The notes: generated by a model from the letters alone, not told the origin. DNA of 64,000 nt from Gilliamella sp. ESL0441 (GCF_019469185.1 NZ_CP048264.1:1302001-1366000); one strand, 5' to 3'. Positions 39,884-48,549 are shown, counted from the first letter of the stretch. Numbers and translations are program-made.

Positions 39884-40741
39884 TTATTTTGGGGAGTGGC
39901 GTTTTACCTTGTGATGAAGTATTAAAGCAAACACAATCACCACACTTCCAATTGAAAATCGAATCCAGTCAATGGATTGATGCCAAACTACGACATTAAC
40001 CAAGATGCCTGTTGGAATAACTACGTTATTCATAATCGCTAATGTTCCTGAGTCCACTTTAGTCGCGCCATAGTTCCATAAAAAATAACACAAACCAGAG
40101 GCAATCACACCAAGCCAAATAATGATACCCCACTGTAAGTTGGTTGTAGGTAATTTTGAATAATCGCCAAACAATAACCAGCCAAGACTAGCAACAAGCA
40201 CAGCCCCTAAATAGACCCATGCAAAAGCTTGATGTTGGGGCAATGGATAAAGTTCCATAATTCGTTTATACCCAACCTGCCCTAAAGCAAACACAACATT
40301 TGCCCCCTGAATTAATAAAAATCCAATAATAAAATCACGACTGATATGATCATAGCGAATAATAGCTGCACCAATAACGGCAATAATAGCCGTTAACAGA
40401 TAACTATATCGAAGACGATGCCCTTGCAATATGTCATAAATGATCGTGACATAAATAGGCGTTGATATGGTAAAAAGAAGGACTTCAGGTACTGAAATAT
40501 ACTGAAAGGAATTATAATAAAAAAAGTACATAATCCCCAATTGACAGGCTCCAACGCCCATTAACAAAATCATCTGTTTAAAGCGGATACCACGAAATCG
40601 AAAAAAAGGAATAAAAGTAATAAAAGCTAACAAAACACGCATCACAACAGCAAACCAAGAGTCAACTTGTCCACTGAGATAAACAGCAATAAGACTGAAT
40701 GAAAATGACCAAACAATCGTGACAAAAATAAGATAAAACAT
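39884..40741 (-). CDS. EamA/DMT-superfamily transporter
   Basis: 285 residues with ten membrane helices arranged as two EamA repeats, the second around residues 140-280. A basic residue-rich C-terminus (HHKVKRHSPK) would be cytoplasmic. Such permeases export amino acids or metabolites; substrate unknown. It is the last core-like gene before the accessory island on its right. Confidence 0.78.
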   Translation of the reverse strand: MFYLIFVTIVWSFSFSLIAVYLSGQVDSWFAVVMRVLLAFITFIPFFRFRGIRFKQMILLMGVGACQLGIMYFFYYNSFQYISVPEVLLFTISTPIYVTIIYDILQGHRLRYSYLLTAIIAVIGAAIIRYDHISRDFIIGFLLIQGANVVFALGQVGYKRIMELYPLPQHQAFAWVYLGAVLVASLGWLLFGDYSKLPTTNLQWGIIIWLGVIASGLCYFLWNYGATKVDSGTLAIMNNVVIPTGILVNVVVWHQSIDWIRFSIGSVVIVFALILHHKVKRHSPK

Positions 40742-40907
40742 AAATCACAAATAACAAATTAAATTTAAATTGCACGCATCGTACCAATTCATCATTAACT
40801 TGTAAACGATTGATTACAATAATTGGTGACAAATAACGTTTATGATCTAAATTATTCAATCATTCTACACGACCACATCACTTGATAACCTGTATACAAA
40901 TAATTAG

Positions 40908-41043
40908 TACTTTTCATCGAATACTGCCGTAGCAAAATCCATTCCACAAATAAATAGCCTAATGGAAAATAAAATTTTGAATGTTACACCCAATAATCGT
41001 AGATATATTGAACTTATTTCATATATTAAAGGAATATATACAT
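40908..41043 (+). pseudogene. Displaced C-terminal fragment of a PAAR-like (DUF4280) effector
   Basis: An open frame without a plausible start runs from a stop at 40905 to TGA at 41041-41043. It reads SSNTAVAKSIPQINSL and goes on to NVTPNNRRYIELISY. The stretch NTAVAK-x-IP matches the linker after the PAAR-like domain of the gene at 48817 (SPNTAVAKPIP). I read it as a relic of another effector of the same type with a different short C-terminus. It marks the left edge of the island and may be the source toxin for the small membrane protein that follows. Confidence 0.55.
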
Positions 41044-41219
41044 GATTAAATTCAAATCATCCTGTAATTACTCAAGATGTTTCTAAATTGTAGTACTAAA
41101 ATTTTTCAATATAAAAAATAGTGATAAAACAAAGAAAAGTTTGTTACTCTATTCCGCTATAAAGATACAGTCCGGTGACAATTGAAGGACAAAATTCAAT
41201 CTATCCAAGAAGATTATAA

Positions 41220-41531
41220 ATGGATGACACTATGAAATTATTGAAGATTTTAATCATAATATTATTAGTAATTAAATGTTTTACCAAAATTCTTATTTGT
41301 CAGGATGATCCTACCGTTTTTATAGTGTTGAAATTGAATCCTATTTCTGAAAATTATAGTTACATAAATTATTTAAGTCACAATAGTTATTATGTTTTGT
41401 TTACTGATGAAAATGAAATGATAGGACAAAATATACTTAATTTCATTTATGAAATTCCTTTAATTCTTTATATTTCAGTATTGCTTGTATTAATTTTTTT
41501 TAAACATAAAAATGCAAAAAATCATGTATAA
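41220..41531 (+). CDS. Small two-helix membrane protein, possible immunity protein
   Basis: 103 residues with a hydrophobic segment near the N-terminus (about 7-28) and another at 77-95, with a polar loop between them that would face the periplasm. An AAGAAG site precedes the ATG; a second in-frame ATG four codons on is possible. No family is recognised. Its place directly after a stranded PAAR-effector tail and before lipoprotein genes suggests an immunity protein, but this is inference from context only. Confidence 0.5.
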   Translation: MDDTMKLLKILIIILLVIKCFTKILICQDDPTVFIVLKLNPISENYSYINYLSHNSYYVLFTDENEMIGQNILNFIYEIPLILYISVLLVLIFFKHKNAKNHV

Positions 41532-41593
41532 TAGCTAGGAATCTGATAAATCTATAAAAATTAATACTTTTATCCGTTAAGACCAACATATTA

Positions 41594-41683
41594 GACTGCC
41601 CTTTACCTACTGATAATAATACTGAAGCGAATGTAGGCATTGAGGATGACTACAAATATGCGGTATTTCACCAAAGAAAATAA
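41594..41683 (+). pseudogene. Possible remnant of an effector C-terminus
   Basis: A startless frame reading DCPLPTDNNTEANVGIED and ending in YAVFHQRK with TAA at 41681. The composition looks coding rather than random, and it sits, like other tails in this island, just ahead of a lipoprotein gene. No homologue is recognised, so it remains doubtful. Confidence 0.28.
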
Positions 41684-41747
41684 TTGAAACTATACCAAAA
41701 TTTACACACAGAATATTCAGCTTTTATACAAAATTACCGGAAATTCA

Positions 41748-42869
41748 ATGAATATGAAATTTTTCAAAAAAATGATGCAAAGTTTTGTGCCTTATAAAAC
41801 AATAGTAAGTTGTCTATCCTTATTTTTATTGCTGGGTTGTTGTTATAATCACAATAATTCTTCTACTACAAATAATACTTATTCAGAAAATATTTACAGT
41901 AAGTTTCCCTATACGAACAAGCTTCCTTTTGGTAAAAAAGAACTGATATCAACACATTTTCCTAGAAAATGGACAACCCAATTTTTGCAAGAAAAATTTG
42001 AAAGAAGTAATAGTTGGATACAACGTAATTATGATTCAGTATTTTTTTATTTGAGTAAATATTCAAATGATTATTTATATCCAGAATTACATTTAAACCC
42101 TCGATTAACGATGCTTAAAAACAGATTTTGTGAATCTGAAATGAGTAATCTTTACTATGATAAACTAACACATTTTTTTGATGAGGATATTAAAAAAGAT
42201 AATTACCTTTCACCAGTAAGCAAAATCAAAATTAATGATAAAAGTCTAAATCTATTTCTCTTAACATCTTCTCATATAACACTTAAAGACAAGCCAGTTT
42301 ATAATAGTGAATACGATTCTTATAATTATGAGAGAATGGATTTAATCACAACAGATAGTACTAACATTATTGATAAATTGAATGTTTATTACTCTTTATC
42401 ATGGGTAATTTATGGTTATGAAAAATTATTTTTTATAGATAAAAACAATATAATTCATATTAAATATTTTGAAGGAGACGAAGAGGATACGAATTTTATC
42501 CGTTATGAAAAATTCCAAATTTCGACTGAAGGCAAATTTATTCGATATTACGATCAAAACGGATTTTTCCAAAATGAAGAAGAACAAGGATTAGTCGAAA
42601 ATCATACCCGTGAAGGTTTATGGATTGAGAAGAAGCCGAACGGTTATTATACTTATTCTCACCGTTATACTTATCTTGAAGCAAATTACCATAAAGGGTT
42701 ACCTATTGGAATTTGGAAGTTTTATAAATTAGATTATCAAAAGAAACTAGATGGTTCTGCCGATCTATCTTCTGGTAAAAAAGGCATACTTTTGTACACA
42801 GAAACCTATAAAGACGGTGAACTTGTCGAACGCAAATTTGTGGATAAAGAAATTGATGAATTGAATTAA
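41748..42869 (+). CDS. Family-A lipoprotein with MORN-like C-terminus (copy 1), putative immunity protein
   Basis: 373 residues. A signal peptide ends in the lipobox LLGC (cysteine near residue 32), with no Asp at +2, so outer-membrane sorting to the periplasmic face is expected. The N-terminal half (about 35-240) is unique; the C-terminal part (about 250-373) has MORN/YwqK-like repeats such as GLWIEKKPNGYYTY and GLPIGIWKFYKL. That C-terminal half and the following spacer are nearly identical to copy 2 at 53878-54906. Copy 2 directly follows a peptidoglycan peptidase gene, so an immunity role is plausible. Starts at 41754 or 41772 are possible. Confidence 0.7.
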   Translation: MNMKFFKKMMQSFVPYKTIVSCLSLFLLLGCCYNHNNSSTTNNTYSENIYSKFPYTNKLPFGKKELISTHFPRKWTTQFLQEKFERSNSWIQRNYDSVFFYLSKYSNDYLYPELHLNPRLTMLKNRFCESEMSNLYYDKLTHFFDEDIKKDNYLSPVSKIKINDKSLNLFLLTSSHITLKDKPVYNSEYDSYNYERMDLITTDSTNIIDKLNVYYSLSWVIYGYEKLFFIDKNNIIHIKYFEGDEEDTNFIRYEKFQISTEGKFIRYYDQNGFFQNEEEQGLVENHTREGLWIEKKPNGYYTYSHRYTYLEANYHKGLPIGIWKFYKLDYQKKLDGSADLSSGKKGILLYTETYKDGELVERKFVDKEIDELN

Positions 42870-42968
42870 AGATTGTGTAGTAAACAAACGATTATTATGC
42901 TTATCACCCTCATAAATATTAACGGTGGTAAGTAAACAATAAATAAAAAAATAAACATAACAACTTAA
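42495..42968 (+). repeat. 474-bp near-identical block, copy 1 (family-A 3' half plus spacer)
   Basis: Bases 42495-42968 match 54532-55005 almost without change and with the same length. The block covers the MORN-like 3' half of the lipoprotein gene and about 100 bp of non-coding spacer. After the shared CAACTTAA end the two copies lead into different peptidoglycan amidase sequences, one broken and one intact. Confidence 0.85.
42900..42932 (+). terminator. Conserved hairpin after family-A copy 1
   Basis: CTTATCACC pairs with GGTGGTAAG with one wobble around a 15-base loop. The same hairpin follows the other family-A copies (54937-54969 and 46584-46616). Without a T-run it may be a weak terminator or a processing or recombination-related structure. 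Confidence 0.45.
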
Positions 42969-43191
42969 TATTTTTAGTTGTTATACTGTTGTCAATATAG
43001 GAAAGAAACACCCTGATGCTAGAAATAATGTAGGAGTTCTTTGGGGAAAAAATCAAACGAAATATAAAGTTTTAATCAAGCTTGATTATATTACACACCC
43101 TAAAGATGTAAAAAGTATTTACGACAATATGGACTTAATAGCAGAGCAACTTGCTCAAGGGCTAGAAATCAACATTGATAAACATTTTTAA
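42969..43191 (+). pseudogene. 5'-deleted peptidoglycan amidase remnant (Amidase_3-like tail)
   Basis: A startless frame reads VNIGKKHPDARNN, then VLIKLDYITHPKDVKS and ends DLIAEQLAQGLEI, with TAA at 43189-43191. The shape, a beta-strand then L-D-Y-x-x-H-P-K-D followed by a helix ending in A-x-G, resembles the C-terminus of N-acetylmuramoyl-L-alanine amidases of the Amidase_3 family (VELGFLSNPED). It begins exactly where the duplicated spacer ends. It is most likely a relic of a replaced effector. Confidence 0.55.
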
Positions 43192-43198
43192 GAATAAA

Positions 43199-43882
43199 AT
43201 GAAAAAATTACTAATGGTGTCTATTTTTTTTGTTGGCATTTTGGCATGTGTTCAACGCATTGAAGAAAAAAAGATTTCAGAAACCACCCCGTCACATTCA
43301 GTACGAATTAATGAATCCAATACTCCGGAGGGTTTTCTACGATATGAATATTATATCAATGGCAATAAAGCAGCGGATTATATAAAAACTTACTATACTA
43401 AAGGCGGTCAATTAGAATCTGTGTATTATATGTCATCATATAAACCAGACGGCATTTCTGCTCAAGGATTTTACCCAAATGGAAAACTAAAATTCATCCG
43501 CTATGTAAGAGATGAAGTTAAAAAAGGAGATGTATTATATGTTATTTATTATCCTAATGGACAAATAAATCTTATAGAAACAATAGTTACTGACTCTTTA
43601 GAATTACCCAAACTCACTACTATGTACTTTGAAAATGGCGTTAAGCAAGGTGAAGGGGTTATGGATATGTATAATGCTACCACAATACCTGTAGGATTAT
43701 GGAAAACATACGATGAAAAAGGCGATTTAATCGAAACCACCTATTATCATCCCGATGAATTCGGCAAAGACTATAAAATCGTAACTCAATATAAGAATGG
43801 AAAAGTTGTTTCAAAGAAAATTTACAATTTTGATGATTTATATGAGACTGAGTTAAAAGAGCTTTTCACCATACCGAAATAA
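43199..43882 (+). CDS. YwqK/MORN-repeat lipoprotein, putative immunity protein
   Basis: 227 residues from the ATG at 43199; an in-frame TTG eight codons upstream overlaps the amidase remnant and is less likely. The signal peptide ends in the lipobox ILAC (Cys near 19), with Val at +2. The body consists of MORN_2/YwqK-type repeats: FYPNGKLKFI, YYPNGQINLI, GLWKTYDEKGDLI. YwqK-like proteins are often annotated as antitoxins of polymorphic toxins. It follows an amidase remnant, which may be the toxin it once matched. A terminator lies about 35 bp downstream. Confidence 0.72.
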   Translation: MKKLLMVSIFFVGILACVQRIEEKKISETTPSHSVRINESNTPEGFLRYEYYINGNKAADYIKTYYTKGGQLESVYYMSSYKPDGISAQGFYPNGKLKFIRYVRDEVKKGDVLYVIYYPNGQINLIETIVTDSLELPKLTTMYFENGVKQGEGVMDMYNATTIPVGLWKTYDEKGDLIETTYYHPDEFGKDYKIVTQYKNGKVVSKKIYNFDDLYETELKELFTIPK

Positions 43883-43914
43883 TAAATAGTTGAAAAATGA
43901 AAAAACAATGATTC

Positions 43915-43948
43915 AAAACTAATCCTTATAATGGTTGTTAGTTTTTTT
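43915..43948 (+). terminator. Rho-independent terminator before family-B copy 1
   Basis: AAAACTAA pairs with TTAGTTTT and is followed by a run of seven T residues. The same element is repeated before family-B copy 2 at 46657-46690. It separates the MORN lipoprotein from the next gene. Confidence 0.7.
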
Positions 43949-44002
43949 GAAATTTAATAACAAGAGTCCGATAACAAAAGATATGTAACTAGAGTGTTTT
44001 TT

Positions 44003-45085
44003 ATGATGATATCCCTAAATAATAAATTCATTATCACTACCCTATTAAGCCTTTTTTTATTCAGCTGTAACCCCAATAAACAAGGAAATATGAAATGGAT
44101 AGCCAAATACGATTTTAATCAATTATACCAATTAACCGACCAAGCAACTGTCTTAGATCCGATGTCTGCTTTTCGTTTTGAAGAATTTATAGCCCTCAAT
44201 GAAAACACCATTATTTTGATTGGAAATAAAGATCTTAATGCCTTTGATTCAATCCAAAGAGGGTATCAAGCAGTAATACATGTATCGAAAGATCGGGGCA
44301 AAAGTTATCAAGAAATAACGCTTCCCGAACAAGATATGAGATGGATTTCTCCCAGCAATGATTATTCATTAATAAAAGCTCAAAGTAGATTACCCGACAA
44401 CAGTAAAAAAAATTCCATGTATCTTTTAGATAACAACAGCTTAAAAATAGTTAAAATCGATGAATATGATTCTGAAGCTGATATCTCCTATTATAATTTT
44501 AATGGAAAATATGCCGTATATTCCCATAACAAGGCATTAAAACTGGTTAATTTATTGAATCGAGAGGAACAGTATCCTTTACCCTACGAATTAAATAACC
44601 ATTCTTTTTGGGTTACTGCTGATGATACATTACTTATTCTTGATGCCAAACAACTCATTCGCTACGATCCGAAAAATAATACAAAAACGGTCATACAGCA
44701 ATTACATAATGATTATGATGTGCTGACTTATAAGGATGGTGAGTATTTTTTTACTAAATTCAATGCATCTGAAGAAGGAGGTTCTTATTATAATAATAAA
44801 GAAGAGCTTTTATATACTTTCAAAAAAGGGGATAGAAGTAGATATTATCGCTATAAAAATTTTGTATGTGACTATAAACCTTTATCATCTATATATCCGT
44901 CGATCCGATATTCTTATGACTATGGACAAACTTGGTTTGAACAAAAGTTTACAGGCTTTTTTTCAGCCTCTTATCCAATTGGATTTTATAAAGATAAATT
45001 CATCATTTTTCATGCATCATTCCATGATAAACCAGATCCTGAAGATCGAGGGGGACGAATTTTAATCGGTGAGTTTGAAAAATAA
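44003..45085 (+). CDS. Family-B Asp-box beta-propeller-like lipoprotein, copy 1
   Basis: 360 residues from the ATG at 44003, aligned with the start of copy 2; a GTG three codons upstream is possible. Lipobox LFSC (Cys near 22), Asn at +2, so a periplasm-facing lipoprotein. Two Asp-box (BNR) motifs, SKDRGKSY near residue 90 and SYDYGQTW near 310, suggest a beta-propeller. About 690 bp of its coding region is nearly identical to copy 3 at 50192, whose start lies inside a PAAR-effector gene. By that context it is a putative immunity protein, here without an adjacent effector. Confidence 0.72.
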   Translation: MMISLNNKFIITTLLSLFLFSCNPNKQGNMKWIAKYDFNQLYQLTDQATVLDPMSAFRFEEFIALNENTIILIGNKDLNAFDSIQRGYQAVIHVSKDRGKSYQEITLPEQDMRWISPSNDYSLIKAQSRLPDNSKKNSMYLLDNNSLKIVKIDEYDSEADISYYNFNGKYAVYSHNKALKLVNLLNREEQYPLPYELNNHSFWVTADDTLLILDAKQLIRYDPKNNTKTVIQQLHNDYDVLTYKDGEYFFTKFNASEEGGSYYNNKEELLYTFKKGDRSRYYRYKNFVCDYKPLSSIYPSIRYSYDYGQTWFEQKFTGFFSASYPIGFYKDKFIIFHASFHDKPDPEDRGGRILIGEFEK

Positions 45086-45147
45086 AAAAACCTCATGGGA
45101 ACAAGTAAAGAGATTTACCTTTTAATCCGAAAAATATAACTAAATAC

Positions 45148-45171
45148 ATGAAGAAATCTAAAATAAAATGA
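45148..45171 (+). pseudogene. Eight-codon stub of the gene found intact at 51339
   Basis: ATG AAG AAA TCT AAA ATA then AAA and a stop. The first six codons match those of the gene at 51339 (one base apart in codon two), and the roughly 60 bp before it match the spacer before that gene. The stop overlaps the start of the next lipoprotein. The rest of the gene appears to have been replaced. Confidence 0.5.
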
Positions 45172-45704
45172 AAAAAATAGCACGCTGTTTACTCATTCCC
45201 TTTATCGTTAATTGCAGTGGAGGAAATGTATCTAACACTAATCCAGTTCAAAGAAATATAGAATCAAAAGATGAAAACTTCATTCTTAGTCATTCCCTTA
45301 CCTTAATAGATGGTGAAAAAATCTCATTATCAAATATATATGCCATACCTAACAATATAGATTCTATACAAGTGGATAATGTGCAATTTGAAGCAACATT
45401 ATCTGATTATTGTGGGAAAGGAAACTATATATATGATGAAGAAAAAATGGATGGTTTTTTATCTAAAAAAATCGAATTTATCCTTTATTATCAATATAAA
45501 AAGACTAATACAGAACCCACTGCATTTAACTTTAAACAAGATAATACAAATCTTTACTTAACTGTTACTAACCATGAAATAATTACAAAATATTGTAGTA
45601 AAACAAATATACGAACACTAAATACCGCGTTTTTATTAAAGGTTTATTCAAACGGAGCTAGATATAATTTACTGGCTATTAATGATGTAAAACCTATTGA
45701 ATAA
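45168..45704 (+). CDS. Small lipoprotein, putative immunity protein
   Basis: 178 residues; signal peptide MKKIARCLLIPFIVNC with Cys16 as the likely lipidated residue and Ser at +2. The mature part has no family I recognise; it contains Cys residues in LSDYCGKG and TKYCSKT that could form a disulfide. Its ATG overlaps the stop of an eight-codon stub of the gene seen intact at 51339, so it seems to have been inserted by recombination behind family-B copy 1. Confidence 0.6.
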   Translation: MKKIARCLLIPFIVNCSGGNVSNTNPVQRNIESKDENFILSHSLTLIDGEKISLSNIYAIPNNIDSIQVDNVQFEATLSDYCGKGNYIYDEEKMDGFLSKKIEFILYYQYKKTNTEPTAFNFKQDNTNLYLTVTNHEIITKYCSKTNIRTLNTAFLLKVYSNGARYNLLAINDVKPIE

Positions 45705-45782
45705 ATATTAAAACAAAAGAATAATGAGGTGAAAAATTTATTTGGAAAGTATAACCGATAATTGAAAAAGAAGACTAAACCA

Positions 45783-46493
45783 ATGAAATATATTTTAACA
45801 ATATTAAGCTTTTTAGTTATAGGATGTGTAAATAGTAACATTCAAGGTATTTATTCATTATCTAATAACAGAGTTTGTCACGAACCATTGAAAATAGAAT
45901 TAACAAATAGTGAAACTAATAATCTAAAAAAGTTTTCAATAAACTTTATAGAAGAAAAAAGCAGCGCACAAGAATTCAGTCATATGAAAAAAATTTATGA
46001 CCCAATGATTGAAAAAAATGATAAAAGATTTATAAAGACAGAAACATACTTAAAAGTGAACAATAAAACCTATATAAATAATTTGAACGATAACGAATCC
46101 ATGAAAATTTATGACTATTATGGTTATTGGAAACCCTTGAATAAGGATATTATTAAAGTTTCATATTATGAAGATAGTGAGGTTAAAATTCAGGATAACA
46201 AAAATAATACAATTACTTTACAAGGAATACCCTATATAAATAAGGCAAAAACGCATTTTACTACCTTTTACATAGATTATGAAGCATCAAAGTCCATTAT
46301 AGACTTATACAAGATTAAAAATAATCATATAAAGCATAATTTTCGTTTCGAAACAGAAAAATGGATTATTTGGGATTTGGTTTGGAATGACAATATCCTA
46401 TACATAAAAGTAACTAATACTATATGGAACGAAAAAGGTTTTTATAATACTGATTATAAATATATAAAATTAATTATTGAAAAAATCAACTAA
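45783..46493 (+). CDS. Lipoprotein of unknown family, putative immunity protein
   Basis: 236 residues from the ATG at 45783; an in-frame TTG seven codons upstream is less likely. Lipobox LVIGC (Cys near 15) with Val at +2. The mature chain is rich in Lys, Asn, Ile and aromatic residues and predicted to be mainly beta; no domain is recognised. It lies in the lipoprotein array with no effector next to it, and its 3' flank runs into a family-A remnant. Confidence 0.6.
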   Translation: MKYILTILSFLVIGCVNSNIQGIYSLSNNRVCHEPLKIELTNSETNNLKKFSINFIEEKSSAQEFSHMKKIYDPMIEKNDKRFIKTETYLKVNNKTYINNLNDNESMKIYDYYGYWKPLNKDIIKVSYYEDSEVKIQDNKNNTITLQGIPYINKAKTHFTTFYIDYEASKSIIDLYKIKNNHIKHNFRFETEKWIIWDLVWNDNILYIKVTNTIWNEKGFYNTDYKYIKLIIEKIN

Positions 46494-46511
46494 CTTCCTG
46501 ATGAAAATTAT

Positions 46512-46616
46512 AACGCAAATTTGTGGATAAAGAAATTGATGAATTGAAGTAACGATAGTATATTAAATATACTGGTTATTTTACTTATCACCTTTATTAA
46601 TATAAACGGTGGTAAG
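46512..46616 (+). pseudogene. 3' remnant of a third family-A lipoprotein gene with its spacer hairpin
   Basis: AACGCAAATTTGTGGATAAA and the following bases to 46551 repeat the last 13 codons of the family-A genes (RKFVDKEIDEL, then a stop). The conserved hairpin CTTATCACC...GGTGGTAAG follows at 46584-46616. The upstream part of the gene is absent, so this is a recombination scar. Confidence 0.75.
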
Positions 46617-46656
46617 CAAGCCGATACAAAATAGTCGTTTGAAAAAACAATGATTC

Positions 46657-46690
46657 AAAACTAATCCTTATAATGGTTGTTAGTTTTTTT
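46657..46690 (+). terminator. Rho-independent terminator before family-B copy 2
   Basis: Same stem AAAACTAA/TTAGTTTT and T-run as at 43915-43948. It and the following 60-bp leader are copied almost exactly between the two loci. Confidence 0.7.
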
Positions 46691-46744
46691 GAAATTTAAT
46701 AACAACAGTCCGATAACAAAGGATATGTAACTAGAGTATTTTTT

Positions 46745-47824
46745 ATGATGATATCCCTAAATAATAAATTCATTATCACTACCCTATTAAGCCTTTTTTT
46801 ATTCAGCTGTAACCCAGATAAACAAGGAAATATGAAATGGATAGCCAAATACGATTTTAATCAATTATACCAATTAACCGACCAAGCAACTGTCTTAGAC
46901 CCAATGTCTGCTTTTCGTTTTGAGGATTTTAAAGCAATTAACGAAAACACCATTATTTTAATCGGAAATAAAAGTCTTCGCTCTTTCGATTCAAGCCAAA
47001 TAGGATATCAAGCGGTAATACTTATATCGAAAGATCGGGGCAAAAGTTATCAAGAATTATTGCTACCCGAACAAGAGATGAAATGGATTGATACCAGTAA
47101 TGATTATTCATTAGTAGAAGCTCAAAATAGATTACCCGATAACAGTAAAAAAATTTCCCAATATCTTTTAGATCATAAGAGTCTAAAAGTGGTTAAAATA
47201 GATGAGTATTTATCTGCCGATGATATCGATTATAAAAAATTCAACGGTAAATATGTCATATATTCCAATCGAGGCAATTTAAAACTGATTAATTTATTGA
47301 ATCGAGAAGAAGAATACCCCTTGCCTGACGACTTAAACAATCAGCCATTTTATTTAACCGCACAGGGTAACATTCTAACTTTACAAAAAAATCAGATCAT
47401 TAGTTATGACCCTAAAACCCAAAACAAGCAAATCATCAAAAGTTTCAAAAATAACTATGATGTCTTACTATATCAAGATGACACTTTTGTTTTGGGTAAA
47501 GCTAACTTGTTAAAAACATCTGCAACTTTTTATAATGAAGAGGAAAAAGAGTTATACACACTTGATTCAAAAAATGATAACTTTTACCGATATAAAAATT
47601 TTGTATGCGACTATAAACTTTTATCATCTATTAACCCGTCGATCCGATATTCATATGACTATGGACAAACTTGGTATAAGTATGAGTTAAAAGGCATGTT
47701 TACTGCCTCTAGACCTGTCGGATTTTATAAAGATAAGTTTATCATTTTACGTGCATCATTCCATGATAAACCAGATCCTGAAGATCGAGGAGGAAGGTTA
47801 TTAATCGGTGATTTTGAAAAATAG
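46745..47824 (+). CDS. Family-B Asp-box beta-propeller-like lipoprotein, copy 2
   Basis: 359 residues; lipobox LFSC with Asn at +2. The first 55 or so residues, and the last 60 or so, are nearly identical to copy 1, while the middle (about 60-270) has diverged strongly. Asp-box motifs SKDRGKSY and SYDYGQTW are kept. The leader and terminator upstream are also copied. Its diverged middle suggests a different specificity, as expected if it matches another toxin. No effector gene lies beside it. Confidence 0.72.
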   Translation: MMISLNNKFIITTLLSLFLFSCNPDKQGNMKWIAKYDFNQLYQLTDQATVLDPMSAFRFEDFKAINENTIILIGNKSLRSFDSSQIGYQAVILISKDRGKSYQELLLPEQEMKWIDTSNDYSLVEAQNRLPDNSKKISQYLLDHKSLKVVKIDEYLSADDIDYKKFNGKYVIYSNRGNLKLINLLNREEEYPLPDDLNNQPFYLTAQGNILTLQKNQIISYDPKTQNKQIIKSFKNNYDVLLYQDDTFVLGKANLLKTSATFYNEEEKELYTLDSKNDNFYRYKNFVCDYKLLSSINPSIRYSYDYGQTWYKYELKGMFTASRPVGFYKDKFIILRASFHDKPDPEDRGGRLLIGDFEK

Positions 47825-47882
47825 GACGATGTTAAACACGCTTAGTATAATATAATTATTTTTGATTTAATTTATCTATTAA

Positions 47883-48014
47883 TCATACAAATTTTATTGG
47901 TATCATGAGCAATTAATGAAATGTAAAAGTCCCCAATGGTTTAGAAGAAGAAAGAAGTTTACAGAAATATTAAAAGGTATAATGAAATATAATGAGTGTA
48001 TTAATAAAAAATAA
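47883..48014 (+). pseudogene. Possible displaced toxin C-terminal fragment
   Basis: A startless frame reads FYWYHEQLMKCKSPQWFRRR and then KKFTEILKGI, ending TAA at 48012-48014, inside the start of the next lipoprotein gene. It is basic and aromatic-rich like a toxin tail, but no family is recognised and chance cannot be excluded. Confidence 0.28.
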
Positions 48015-48549
48015 AGGAATGTTTTTTATTCTAATAATTATATTAACTTTTTCTTGTCAAGGACAGGTTAAAAATGTTTATAGTAAACAAAAGTTTCAAG
48101 ATGAGAGCGAAGCTCATATTATTAAAAATAATATTTTTCATATTCAATTTGATAATGCAGGGGAGTTCCATAAAAATTTAGTATCGGAACAACCGTATGA
48201 TCATTTTATAATTCAAATAGAACAAGGAAATATAAAATTTAAAGAAAACTATAAATTATTAATTAGTAACTATGGTGATAGAAATGATTTAACATTTACT
48301 TTGACAAAAGTAAGTAAAAAAGAATATACCTTAGAAATTATACAAGAAACCAGACATTTAACGGTTGATAAATTCATCTTCGAAAAGGATAAAAACAGCT
48401 TATTAGAATTAATATCCATGGAACAAATCCAATCGGGAAATACTATTCAAATCTGTAAATATAGTATGTCAAGAAAGAAAGGAAATGAAATTAATTTAAT
48501 CATAAATTCAATTGATGATCCTAAATGTTTCAATGTCAAAAATAAATAA
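47992..48549 (+). CDS. Lipoprotein of unknown family, putative immunity protein
   Basis: 185 residues; lipobox LTFSC (Cys near 23) followed by Gln. A second in-frame ATG at 48019, directly after AAAGGA, is an alternative start and leaves a shorter signal peptide. The mature part has no recognised domain. It precedes the VgrG-tail fragment and overlaps the longest possible frame of that fragment by a few codons. It is probably the immunity gene of a lost effector. Confidence 0.6.
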   Translation: MSVLIKNKGMFFILIIILTFSCQGQVKNVYSKQKFQDESEAHIIKNNIFHIQFDNAGEFHKNLVSEQPYDHFIIQIEQGNIKFKENYKLLISNYGDRNDLTFTLTKVSKKEYTLEIIQETRHLTVDKFIFEKDKNSLLELISMEQIQSGNTIQICKYSMSRKKGNEINLIINSIDDPKCFNVKNK

